Position numbers and translations under genes: made by a program | The notes under the pieces: model-generated | Seen by the model: only the letters and a program-made list of their open reading frames with translations | Databases searched by the model: none | Told to the model about the DNA's origin: nothing | In this document: one piece after another, positions 24,743 through 32,835 of the stretch | How the letters are laid out: each line of letters opens with the position of its first letter | Numbering within the stretch: position 1 is the stretch's first letter | Assembly: GCF_001005305.1 (NCBI RefSeq) | Contig: NZ_LBMH01000011.1 | Location: forward strand, 51,809-115,808 | Direction: 5' to 3' | DNA: 64,000 nt | From: Kordia zhangzhouensis | Lineage (GTDB): Bacteria; Bacteroidota; Bacteroidia; Flavobacteriales; Flavobacteriaceae

Positions 24743-26449
24743 ATGATTTTAAATGAAAAAAAAAGAATTTATATCACAAACCTACTTCTTGTAGGTTTTG
24801 CCTATCTCATAAGTAACAGTTGTCAACATAGAAAAATTCCTGTTGAAGCAATAGATGAGCAAGCATTAATCCATAAAATTGAGGAAAATCTAAATAAAGA
24901 CTTTGAAAAAGCCATTCAGTTTTCAAATGAGCTAATGGTATATGCATTTGCCAAAAATGATAGTGCAACCATAGCAAAAGCATACTTGCATAAGGGAATC
25001 GTTCTTACGAAAAAAGGAGTGTATCAAACAGCAATTGATACGCTTAATAGAGGATTAAAATTCATGGGAAACAAAAATCTTCCTGACAAAAACCTTCTCT
25101 TACTTCGAATCGGAAATGCATATGTATTAGATAAAAAAGACGACATCGCGCTTAGGTATTACACGCAAGTATACGAAGACGCTTTTACACACCATAAGAA
25201 AAAAGATCTTCTAAAAGCTGCGATCAATATTGCTAAAATAAAACGCAATGCTGGCAATTACGAAGAAGCGCTGGAAAACTATAAAACATCTTACGAGAAA
25301 GCGGTAGAATTAGATATGAAAAAACCGCTAATTGCGCGTACATTAATGGGAATTGGCGGAACGTTCTTAACATTACAGCAACCTGATTCAGCTTTGTACT
25401 ACAGTAAAAAAGGATACGAGATAAGTCATTCCATCGACGATAAAGTAGGAGAAAGCTATTTCAATGTTGATTTTGGGATTGCTTATTATCTAAAAGATGA
25501 ATACAAAACTTCGTTGATTTACCTTAACAAAGCTAAAACCTATATGGAAAGTATAGGAAACAAAAAGCGTTTGGCGGAGACACTTTTTTATATGGGCGCT
25601 TGTCATTATCGTTTAAAAGATTACGCAACAGCAATTGAGTATTTAAAAAATGTGATATTGGTTGCAAATCAATCTGAAAAAGTAGGAAATGATGAATTCA
25701 AACCCTTACAACTGATTGAAACCTACGATTTTTTGTCAAAAAGTTATATTGCCTTAGGCGAAACGACACAATCACGTTTCTATGAAAATGCTCGAAAAGA
25801 AATTGAGCAAATCACAGACAAAGAAAACAATAGAATCAATACCACACTACTAAAAAACGAATTGCGCATCCGCGATAAAGTTATTGCGAATATCAATCGT
25901 ACTACAACGCATTACAAATATACCCTTGGTTTAGTGATGATTATCTGTGTAGCTTCAGTTTATTTTGTCATTTATTACAGAAGAAAAGCAAAGCGTAATA
26001 AAGAAAATTTTGAAAAACTCATCCAAAATCAAAAAACAACCACTCAAAATGAGCATATAAAAACAAATAAGATTAAGATTGATGATGATAAAGTTGCACT
26101 TGTCTTGAAGAATCTTGACAAAGTTGAAACACAGGAATACTTTCTTGATTGTAACTTTTCATTGGCAAATCTAGCAAAAAAGGTAAAGACAAATCCAACA
26201 TACTTGACCAAAATTTTGAAAGAGGAAAAAGGGAAAACTTTTTATCAATATCTTAATGAACTTCGTATTAACTATGCAATCAATCGATTAAAAACAGATG
26301 GGCAATTTCGAAAATATGCAATTAAGCATATTGCTCTAGAAGTTGGCTACAAAAGTCCAGAATCGTTTACTAAACATTTTAAAAAAGCAACAGGAATCAA
26401 TCCGTCATACTACATCAAAGAATTAGAAAAGCGTATAGAAGTACAATAA
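24743..26449 (+). CDS. Membrane-anchored TPR/AraC-type transcriptional regulator
   Basis: A 568-aa hybrid regulator. An N-terminal hydrophobic segment (TNLLLVGFAYLISNSC) probably acts as a signal anchor or lipobox-like export signal. TPR repeats fill about residues 40-350 (GNYEEALENYKTSYEKAVEL, ALYYSKKGYEISHSI). A second membrane segment lies at about 392-413 (YTLGLVMIICVASVYFVIYY), then a basic linker and a C-terminal AraC-type helix-turn-helix (FSLANLAKKVKTNPTYLTKILKEE, IALEVGYKSPESFTKHFKK). The layout predicts a periplasmic TPR sensor wired directly to a cytoplasmic DNA-binding domain. It follows rnz by 12 bp and precedes two GG-leader peptides, which may be targets; that is inference. Confidence 0.87.
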   Translation: MILNEKKRIYITNLLLVGFAYLISNSCQHRKIPVEAIDEQALIHKIEENLNKDFEKAIQFSNELMVYAFAKNDSATIAKAYLHKGIVLTKKGVYQTAIDTLNRGLKFMGNKNLPDKNLLLLRIGNAYVLDKKDDIALRYYTQVYEDAFTHHKKKDLLKAAINIAKIKRNAGNYEEALENYKTSYEKAVELDMKKPLIARTLMGIGGTFLTLQQPDSALYYSKKGYEISHSIDDKVGESYFNVDFGIAYYLKDEYKTSLIYLNKAKTYMESIGNKKRLAETLFYMGACHYRLKDYATAIEYLKNVILVANQSEKVGNDEFKPLQLIETYDFLSKSYIALGETTQSRFYENARKEIEQITDKENNRINTTLLKNELRIRDKVIANINRTTTHYKYTLGLVMIICVASVYFVIYYRRKAKRNKENFEKLIQNQKTTTQNEHIKTNKIKIDDDKVALVLKNLDKVETQEYFLDCNFSLANLAKKVKTNPTYLTKILKEEKGKTFYQYLNELRINYAINRLKTDGQFRKYAIKHIALEVGYKSPESFTKHFKKATGINPSYYIKELEKRIEVQ

Positions 26450-26477
26450 TTAAGGATGGCTGTTATGCAATAGAATA

Positions 26478-26499
26478 CCTTAAATTATCCAATTTAAGG
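26478..26499. other. Hairpin between regulator and first GG peptide
   Basis: CCTTAAATT-ATCC-AATTTAAGG is a perfect 9-bp inverted repeat without a T-run, 29 bp after the regulator stop and 71 bp before the peptide start. It could be a weak terminator or an operator. Confidence 0.4.
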
Positions 26500-26570
26500 C
26501 AATTCTAAATTTAAGTATTTGCTAGAATTTATAGTTTTAAGAAATTAAAATAATTCACATTCAATTTATT

Positions 26571-26729
26571 ATGAAAAAAGTAAACAAAAGAAAACTACAA
26601 TTCTCAAAAATTGCTGTAGCAATCATTCAAGAACTTCAGCTCAAAGCTATTAAAGGTGGTACTGAGCCAGTGTCGGCACCAATGTCACAAGAACCCGATC
26701 AAAATGGAATTTGTTTTGCAGAGAAATAA
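26571..26729 (+). CDS. GG-leader peptide, putative RiPP/lanthipeptide-like precursor
   Basis: A 52-aa peptide beginning MKKVNKRKLQFSKIAVAIIQ. The leader ends LKAIKGG, a double-glycine motif like that of Bacteroidota class I lanthipeptide-type and bacteriocin-type precursors (KKxxLxLxKxxIAxL...KGG). The core after GG is about 22 residues (TEPVSAPMSQEPDQNGICFA plus EK) with one Cys, two Ser and one Thr. No modification enzyme, peptidase-transporter or immunity gene is nearby, so it would rely on enzymes elsewhere or act unmodified. The next peptide gene at 26882 starts with the same MKKVxK theme. Confidence 0.6.
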   Translation: MKKVNKRKLQFSKIAVAIIQELQLKAIKGGTEPVSAPMSQEPDQNGICFAEK

Positions 26730-26881
26730 TTAAAGGATATTCAAAGGCAACGTAAATCATCTAATTTGGTTTAGTCCTGTTTTTTTGAGAGTACATTCCT
26801 TTCTAATTTGGCAATACCAATCGATTGGAAAGGTGAAACCGACAACCTAATAAAATAGCGGTAAAATTAAACACTATAAAC

Positions 26882-27091
26882 ATGAAAAAAGTAAAAAAAA
26901 TCAGGTTACTCTTAAACAAAACTAAAATTTCTCAAGTGAATAAAAATACAATAGTTGGTGGAGGAGAAACATATCCTTGTCCGCACACATATGGACAAAC
27001 ATGTACTTCTACGTTGCCTCCTACGGTATTAAACTGTGATGATGCTCCAAGTGAATTTGGAGGAAGTTGTACATATGAAAAACCAGAATAA
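26882..27091 (+). CDS. GG-leader cysteine-containing peptide, putative RiPP precursor
   Basis: A 69-aa peptide with a basic leader (MKKVKKIRLLLNKTKISQVN) ending IVGGG and a core of about 38 residues carrying four Cys and many Thr/Ser (YPCPHTYGQTCTSTLPPTV..., then NCDDAPSEFGGSCTYEK). This is the pattern of a ribosomally made, leader-processed peptide, perhaps a lanthipeptide-like or disulfide-bonded product. It is followed by a strong terminator, so it ends a transcript that may include the 26571 peptide. It has no known biosynthetic neighbours. Translation start is set by an ATG preceded by AT-rich leader. Confidence 0.65.
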   Translation: MKKVKKIRLLLNKTKISQVNKNTIVGGGETYPCPHTYGQTCTSTLPPTVLNCDDAPSEFGGSCTYEKPE

Positions 27092-27114
27092 TCTTTGCGA
27101 ATTATTAAAAAGAC

Positions 27115-27143
27115 AAGAGGCAACGAAAGTTGCCTCTTTTTTT
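27115..27143 (+). terminator. Intrinsic terminator after peptide genes
   Basis: A perfect 10-bp stem (27115-27124 with 27129-27138), GAAA tetraloop and T-run. Confidence 0.92.
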
Positions 27144-27259
27144 GTCAATATATTTTGTGAAAACTTAACGTAAAAGCCGACTGTTTTACTTCTCATTACG
27201 AATGAAAAACTGTAAATTGCATTCACAGTATCATATGAAAAGCTAAGGAAGAGAAATAG

Positions 27260-27907
27260 ATGAAACAAGACTTAAGTGATTACAGAAAATCGTACGAAAA
27301 AAGTGAACTGTTAGAAGAAAACTGCCCTGAAAATCCAATCGAAATGTTTCGCAATTGGTTTTTGGAAGTAGAAAAATCAGAAACTGTAGCAGAGGTCAAT
27401 GCTATGACCATTAGTACTATTGGGTTAGATGGTTTTCCTAAAAGTAGAGTGGTATTACTTAAAAAATACACATACGAAGGTTTTATATTTTACAGTAATT
27501 ACACAAGTGAAAAAGGAAAGGCTATTGCTGCCAACCCTCATGTTTGTCTTTCGTTTTTTTGGCCAGCGATGGAACGACAAATTATCATCAAAGGGATAGT
27601 AGAAAAAATAGCAACGAATTTGTCGGATGGTTATTTTGAATCACGTCCTAGAGGTAGTCAATTAGGGGCATTGGTATCTGACCAAAGTAATGTGATTCCT
27701 TCGAGAGCGTTTTTAGAAGAGAAATTAGAAAAACTGGAAGAATCTTACGAAGGAAAAGAAATAGAGCGTCCTTTACATTGGGGCGGATATATTGTAAAAC
27801 CTCAGGAAATGGAGTTCTGGCAAGGAAGAGCAAATCGTTTACATGATCGTATTCGGTACCAATTACAAGAAGATTTTATTTGGAAGATAGAACGTTTAGC
27901 ACCTTAA
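27260..27907 (+). CDS. pdxH: Pyridoxamine 5'-phosphate oxidase
   Basis: PdxH (215 aa) oxidises pyridoxamine- or pyridoxine-5'-phosphate to pyridoxal phosphate using FMN. FMN-binding segments are SRVVLLKKYTYEGFIFYSNYTSEKG (in part) and RQIIIKG; substrate-binding residues lie in ESRPRGSQLGALVSDQS and the C-terminal WQGRANRLHDRIRYQL. Length is standard. The sixA start lies just 14 bp past its stop, so it probably heads the pdxH-sixA-ppk1-ppx unit; this coupling of vitamin B6 with polyphosphate genes may be only positional. The product supplies PLP to enzymes such as ThrC elsewhere in the window. Confidence 0.97.
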   Translation: MKQDLSDYRKSYEKSELLEENCPENPIEMFRNWFLEVEKSETVAEVNAMTISTIGLDGFPKSRVVLLKKYTYEGFIFYSNYTSEKGKAIAANPHVCLSFFWPAMERQIIIKGIVEKIATNLSDGYFESRPRGSQLGALVSDQSNVIPSRAFLEEKLEKLEESYEGKEIERPLHWGGYIVKPQEMEFWQGRANRLHDRIRYQLQEDFIWKIERLAP

Positions 27908-27921
27908 AAAAAAGAATTGTA

Positions 27922-28407
27922 TTGAAAACTTTAATCATAGTACGACATGCAAAATCATCATGGGAATATCCTGTAGATGATAAAGATCGTCCACTCAAAT
28001 TACGAGGGATAAAAGATGCACATTTGGTGGCCAATCACATTGTTAAGAAAATAGAAACACCAGATATAATTTATTCTAGTATCGCAAACCGTGCATTGCA
28101 CACCTGTGCCATTTTTACAAGATGTTTAAATTACTCCTTTAATAAGGTAGTCATAAAAGAAGGAATGTATGATTTTGGTGGTTCTGGTCTACTAGAAACC
28201 ATAAAAATGTGTAATGATGAAGTAAATACACTCATGGTTTTTGGACATAATCATGCAATCACAGCAGTTGTAAATACATATGGAAGTAAGCTGTTTGAAA
28301 ATGTACCGACAAGCGGTGCTGTGGTAATTCAATTTGACACTCAAGCTTGGAAAGATATTGACGAAGGTAAAACAATTCTAAAAGTATTCCCTAAAGACTT
28401 AAAATGA
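27922..28407 (+). CDS. sixA: Histidine phosphatase (SixA-like)
   Basis: A 161-aa histidine phosphatase superfamily protein. The catalytic RHG-like motif is IIVRHAKSSWEY right at the N-terminus, with GHNHAIT as the second histidine block. SixA of E. coli removes phosphate from phosphohistidine domains. I start at TTG 27922, which puts MKTLIIVRHAK at the N-terminus as in relatives; an ATG at 27880 would overlap pdxH. The stop overlaps the ppk1 start as ATGA. Because ppk1 works by a phosphohistidine, a functional link is thinkable but unproven. Confidence 0.85.
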   Translation: MKTLIIVRHAKSSWEYPVDDKDRPLKLRGIKDAHLVANHIVKKIETPDIIYSSIANRALHTCAIFTRCLNYSFNKVVIKEGMYDFGGSGLLETIKMCNDEVNTLMVFGHNHAITAVVNTYGSKLFENVPTSGAVVIQFDTQAWKDIDEGKTILKVFPKDLK

Positions 28408-30506
28408 CAACAGACCAAAATAAATACATTAATAGAGAAATAAGTTGGCTACAATTCAATGGTCGCGTATTACAGGAAGCAGCTGATAAAACTGTACCGT
28501 TGATTGAGCGTTTACGTTTCATAGGAATATTTTCAAACAATTTAGATGAATTCTTTAAAGTTCGGTACGCAACTGTAAAACGAATTGCCCAAGCAGGAAA
28601 AGGAGGAAGAAGTGTGCTTGGTGGAGCAAAAGCAAAAGATTTGTTAGAACAGATTACCAATATGGTAATCAAGCAGCAAACAGAAAGTTTACGAATTTTA
28701 AATGAAGTACAAAAAGAACTTGAAAAGGAAAATATTTTTATTATTAATGAAAAAAAAGCCTCTCCAAGTCAAAGTGCTTACATAGAAAAATACTTTATTG
28801 AAAAAGTAAGTCCCGCGTTAGTGACGATTATTTTGGATGATATTGATGAAATGCCAAGTTTAAAAGACAAAGCGGCTTATCTGGCTATTCGAATGGTAAT
28901 GAAAGAACAAGTGAAAAATACCAAAAAAGTCACACGTTTTTTTAAGCCGAAAGTAAAAAAAGTAAAATATGCCTTGATTGAAATTCCAAAAACAATCGAT
29001 CGTTTTATTGTATTACCTAATGATGGAGACAAAAAGTATATTATTATTCTTGACGATTTAATTCGTCATTCACTAGCGAATATCTTTAGTATTTTTGAAT
29101 ATGAAAGCTTCTCGGCGCATATGATTAAAATTACACGAGATGCTGAATTGGACATTGATAATGATTTAACAAAGAGTTTTATTCAAAAAATATCTACCAG
29201 TGTAAAAGGCAGGAGAAGTGGCGAACCAGTACGTTTTGTATATGACAAGACAATAGACAAAGATACGTTTGAGTATTTGCTTCAAAAAATGGGAATTGAC
29301 GATATTGATAGTCTTATACCAGGTGGCCGCTATCATAACCGTAGAGACTATATGTCGTTTCCAAGTTTAGGAAGAGAAGACTTACTTTACAAAACCTATC
29401 CGCCATTACCCATAAAAGGATTGAGCCTAGAAGGGAGTATTTTTGAGAAAATTGCCCAAAAAGATTATCTTCAATTTGCCCCATACCATACATTTAGTTA
29501 CGTAGTGCGTTTTCTTCGTGAAGCGGCATTAGATCCTAAAGTAAAAAGAATAAAAATTACAGTATACCGTTTGGCAAAAATCTCTCATGTGGCGAGTTCG
29601 CTGATTAACGCTGTGAAAAATGGTAAAAAAGTAACAGTTCAGATTGAATTACAAGCTCGTTTTGATGAAGAAGCCAATATTAAATATGCAGAGCAATTGC
29701 AAAGTGAAGGGGTTCATTTAATTTTTGGTGTCCCAGGATTGAAAGTTCATAGCAAAACCTGTGTAATTGAACGACAAGAAGGGCGCAAAACGGTTCGTTA
29801 TGGATTTATAAGTACAGGAAATGTAAATGAATCTACGGCAAAAATTTATACTGATTATACATTATTTACTGCAGATCAAAACATATTAAAAGAAGTCTCA
29901 AAAGTGTTTGATTTTTTTGAGATTAATTACAAAGTGGCAAAGTATAAACACTTGATGATATCACCACATTATACACGAAACGCACTATATAAGCTTATTA
30001 ATGCCGAAATAAAAAATGCTGCCGAAGGCAAAGAAGCATATATCAAAATAAAAGTCAACAGTTTATCAGATTATAAAATGATTGATAAATTGTATGAAGC
30101 AAGTAGAGCAGGTGTTAAAATTCAATTGATTGTTCGCGGTATATGTTGTTTAATTCCAGGGGTCAAAGGAATGAGTGAAAATATTGAAGCTATTAGTATT
30201 GTAGACAAGTTTTTAGAACATCCTAGATTGTTTATCTTTGGAAACGAAGGTGACCCTAAAATCTATATTTCTTCTGCCGATTGGATGACGCGAAATATTG
30301 ATAAAAGAGTTGAAGTAACCTGTCCAATATATGATGAAGATATTAAAAAGGAATTGTTGGACACGTTCAATATTGGTTGGAGTGATAATGTAAAAGCTCG
30401 TGTGTTTTCTGAAAAACAGGACAATGCATATCGTAAAAACCAATTGATAAAAGTTCGTTCGCAATTTGCTACTTACGATTACTATTTAGAAAAATTATCA
30501 AATTAA
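28404..30506 (+). CDS. ppk1: Polyphosphate kinase 1
   Basis: PPK1 (700 aa) reversibly moves the ATP gamma-phosphate to polyphosphate. The N-terminal domain starts INREISWLQFNGRVLQEA; the two phospholipase D-like catalytic domains carry the autophosphorylated histidine in GLKVHSKTCVIER and the second in the FIFGNEGDPKIYISSADWM region. Length is usual. It overlaps sixA by 4 bp and is followed 20 bp later by the ppx gene, so synthesis and breakdown of polyphosphate are on one transcript. Confidence 0.97.
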   Translation: MTTDQNKYINREISWLQFNGRVLQEAADKTVPLIERLRFIGIFSNNLDEFFKVRYATVKRIAQAGKGGRSVLGGAKAKDLLEQITNMVIKQQTESLRILNEVQKELEKENIFIINEKKASPSQSAYIEKYFIEKVSPALVTIILDDIDEMPSLKDKAAYLAIRMVMKEQVKNTKKVTRFFKPKVKKVKYALIEIPKTIDRFIVLPNDGDKKYIIILDDLIRHSLANIFSIFEYESFSAHMIKITRDAELDIDNDLTKSFIQKISTSVKGRRSGEPVRFVYDKTIDKDTFEYLLQKMGIDDIDSLIPGGRYHNRRDYMSFPSLGREDLLYKTYPPLPIKGLSLEGSIFEKIAQKDYLQFAPYHTFSYVVRFLREAALDPKVKRIKITVYRLAKISHVASSLINAVKNGKKVTVQIELQARFDEEANIKYAEQLQSEGVHLIFGVPGLKVHSKTCVIERQEGRKTVRYGFISTGNVNESTAKIYTDYTLFTADQNILKEVSKVFDFFEINYKVAKYKHLMISPHYTRNALYKLINAEIKNAAEGKEAYIKIKVNSLSDYKMIDKLYEASRAGVKIQLIVRGICCLIPGVKGMSENIEAISIVDKFLEHPRLFIFGNEGDPKIYISSADWMTRNIDKRVEVTCPIYDEDIKKELLDTFNIGWSDNVKARVFSEKQDNAYRKNQLIKVRSQFATYDYYLEKLSN

Positions 30507-30526
30507 AAAATAAAAAAGTATCCATT

Positions 30527-31450
30527 TTGAGAATTAGAAAATTTGCTGCCATTGATATTGGATCGAATGCTATACGATTGTTAGTTGCAAATGTGATTGA
30601 AGAAGATAGCAAGCCTCCGAAGTTTAAAAAAAGCTCGTTGGTTCGTGTACCAATTCGTTTAGGACAAGACGTATTTACCAATGGGGAAATTACCAAACAC
30701 AATGCGCAACGAATGATTAATGCGATGAAATCGTATCGGTTGTTGATGGATATTCACGGCGTTGAAGATTATATGGCATGTGCAACTTCTGCCATGCGAG
30801 AAGCAAAAAATGGAGCAGTTATAGCTGAAAAAGTCAGTAAAAAAGCAGGAATTGATATCCAGATTATCGATGGAAAACGTGAGGCACAAATTATAGCTTC
30901 TACAGATTTGCATGATGTGATTGAAAAAGAAAAAGATTACCTCTATGTTGATGTAGGTGGTGGAAGTACAGAATTCACTATTTTTTCTAATGGTAAAATA
31001 AAAGTTTCTCGTTCTTTCAAAATTGGTACTGTACGATTGCTCAATGAAATGGTAACTCCTGACGATTGGAAAGATATTGAAAAATGGATTAAACGAAACA
31101 CGAAAGACCTTAAGCGATTGTCATTAATAGGTTCTGGAGGAAACATTAACAAGCTATACAAAATGTCAGGAACAACTATTGGCGAGCCACTCTCATATAT
31201 TTATCTAAATGCACAATATCAATTTTTGCAGAGTTTAACATATGAAGAACGTATTTCTGAATTGGGACTTAACCCAGATAGGGCAGATGTAATTATTCCT
31301 GCAACTCGAATTTACCTTTCTGCATGCAAATGGAGTGGTGCAAGAAAAATATATGTTCCTAAAATTGGTTTGTCAGATGGTATTATAAAGACATTATTCT
31401 TCGAAACGTCGAAAAAAGAAAAATCTATCTCTAATATCATTAACAAATAA
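30527..31450 (+). CDS. ppx: Exopolyphosphatase / GppA-type phosphatase
   Basis: A 307-aa Ppx/GppA protein of the ASKHA fold, which hydrolyses polyphosphate ends or pppGpp. The nucleotide-binding segments are AAIDIGSNAIRLLVA, YVDVGGGSTEFTIF and LIGSGGNINKLYK. It is the short single-module form lacking the C-terminal HD domain. The start codon is TTG (30527), giving MRIRKFAAIDIGSN; there is no usable ATG near it. It directly follows ppk1, which favours exopolyphosphatase over pppGpp hydrolase, though both are possible. Confidence 0.9.
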   Translation: MRIRKFAAIDIGSNAIRLLVANVIEEDSKPPKFKKSSLVRVPIRLGQDVFTNGEITKHNAQRMINAMKSYRLLMDIHGVEDYMACATSAMREAKNGAVIAEKVSKKAGIDIQIIDGKREAQIIASTDLHDVIEKEKDYLYVDVGGGSTEFTIFSNGKIKVSRSFKIGTVRLLNEMVTPDDWKDIEKWIKRNTKDLKRLSLIGSGGNINKLYKMSGTTIGEPLSYIYLNAQYQFLQSLTYEERISELGLNPDRADVIIPATRIYLSACKWSGARKIYVPKIGLSDGIIKTLFFETSKKEKSISNIINK

Positions 31451-31518
31451 AAAGCCAATTACTATTTTTAAAAAAAGAATGATTGAATTGTAAGTGAACT
31501 AACCCAAAGATTTAAAGG

Positions 31519-32112
31519 ATGAAAAAAATATTCGTATGCTCATTGTTGTTATTTTCTTTTTCTCTGTTTTCACAAGAAATTGAATCTGAAGAAGAAAAAG
31601 AGGTTCAAAGTTACGTAAGTACCGATACCGAAACAAAGTATGGTTTTAAAGCAGGCATTAATATTTCAAATTACAACAGTACCAATTTAGACGATATCCA
31701 AGAAGGATTGAACGATAGTAGAATAGGTGCTGTATTTGGTTTTTTTATAGATATGCATGTTGCGGGAAAAATACGTTTTCAACCTGAATTCCTGTATTCT
31801 GCTCAAGGCGCTAAAGAAGAAAATTTACGTGCCGATTATTTACAGTTGCCACTTATGTTTAAAATTGAACTTACAGAGTTTTTAAACATTCAACTAGGAC
31901 CACAAGTAGGAGTGAAAGTTCACGAATTTGAAGATAGCTTTAAAAACTTTGATTATGCAGTAAATGGAGGCATTGGATTGGATATTATTGAAAACATCTC
32001 GTTAGAAGCTAGATACAGTTTAGGTTTGGCAGATATGTTCGATGAAAATAGAGCGCCAAATTTGGAAGGAAAAAATGCAGTGATTCAAATAGGCGTTACC
32101 TATCGGTTGTAA
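31519..32112 (+). CDS. Outer membrane beta-barrel protein
   Basis: A 197-aa outer-membrane protein with a signal peptide ending LFSQ and an 8-stranded barrel pattern (KYGFKAGINISNYNS, GAVFGFFIDMHVAGKIRFQPEFLYSAQ in part, LPLMFKIEL, AVIQIGVTYRL at the C-terminus). It belongs to the PorT/OmpX-like barrel group common in Bacteroidota. Role is unknown; it is 68 bp after ppx and may be co-transcribed. A terminator follows. Confidence 0.8.
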   Translation: MKKIFVCSLLLFSFSLFSQEIESEEEKEVQSYVSTDTETKYGFKAGINISNYNSTNLDDIQEGLNDSRIGAVFGFFIDMHVAGKIRFQPEFLYSAQGAKEENLRADYLQLPLMFKIELTEFLNIQLGPQVGVKVHEFEDSFKNFDYAVNGGIGLDIIENISLEARYSLGLADMFDENRAPNLEGKNAVIQIGVTYRL

Positions 32113-32161
32113 CTATAAATATGCATCGTTTTACACAGGTAAAACAGTTTAGTTAAAAATA

Positions 32162-32200
32162 AAAACATCCAATTTAAAAGGTTTAATTGGATGTTTTTTT
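32162..32200. terminator. Bidirectional terminator, barrel gene / miaE
   Basis: AAAACATCCAATT (32162-32174) pairs with the complement ending at 32197, followed by a T-run; A-runs on the other side allow use by miaE-dnaX as well. Confidence 0.85.
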
Positions 32201-32242
32201 ATATCAAAACCATAAGGTCTTTATAGAGCTACGTAGGGTTCT

Positions 32243-32824
32243 CTAGCCATGCATTGTTTCTTTCTTACCTAAATCTTTCATGATTTCTGCTTCAAAATCT
32301 AACAAGGATTGCCATTTTTTGTCCACTTCTTCGCGATTACCATATTGTCTGGCAAATCCTAAAAACATAGTATAGTGATTGGCTTCACTAACCATAAGGT
32401 TTCTATAAAAAGTAGCTAATTCTTGGTCTTCCATATGTTCTGAAAGTAATTTAAAACGTTCACAACTTCTGGCTTCAATTAAAGCAGCGTATAACAATCG
32501 ATGTGTTAATTGTGTTGTGCGACTTCCTCCTTTTGGAAAAAACTGAGTTAATCTGACTACATATTCATCTTTACGATCACGACCAAGTGTCCAGCCTCTA
32601 GCCAGAATTTTATCATGTACCATTTTAAAGTGACTTATTTCTTCTTTAACCAATGCAATCATGGCTTCTACCAATTCAGGATATTCTGGAAAGCTCACAA
32701 TTAGTGAAATTGCCGTACTTGTCGCTTTTTGTTCACAAAATGCGTGATCTGTTAAAATTTCTTGAACATTTTTTTCTGCAATATTAACCCAACGTGGATC
32801 TGTTGGAAGTTTCAAGCCTAACAT
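32243..32824 (-). CDS. miaE: tRNA-(ms2io6A37) hydroxylase MiaE
   Basis: MiaE (193 aa) is a ferritin-fold diiron oxygenase that hydroxylates the isopentenyl group of ms2i6A at position 37 of tRNAs reading U-starting codons. Iron ligands lie in DHAFCEQKATS, KEEISHFKMVHDKIL, LIEARSCERFKLL and SEANHYTMF, the E/ExxH pattern of the family. Length is normal. It starts 11 bp after the dnaX stop, so the two form an operon. The tRNA-Ser in this window carries a GCT anticodon and would not be a substrate. Confidence 0.92.
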   Translation of the reverse strand: MLGLKLPTDPRWVNIAEKNVQEILTDHAFCEQKATSTAISLIVSFPEYPELVEAMIALVKEEISHFKMVHDKILARGWTLGRDRKDEYVVRLTQFFPKGGSRTTQLTHRLLYAALIEARSCERFKLLSEHMEDQELATFYRNLMVSEANHYTMFLGFARQYGNREEVDKKWQSLLDFEAEIMKDLGKKETMHG

Positions 32825-32835
32825 GTGGTTGTTTT

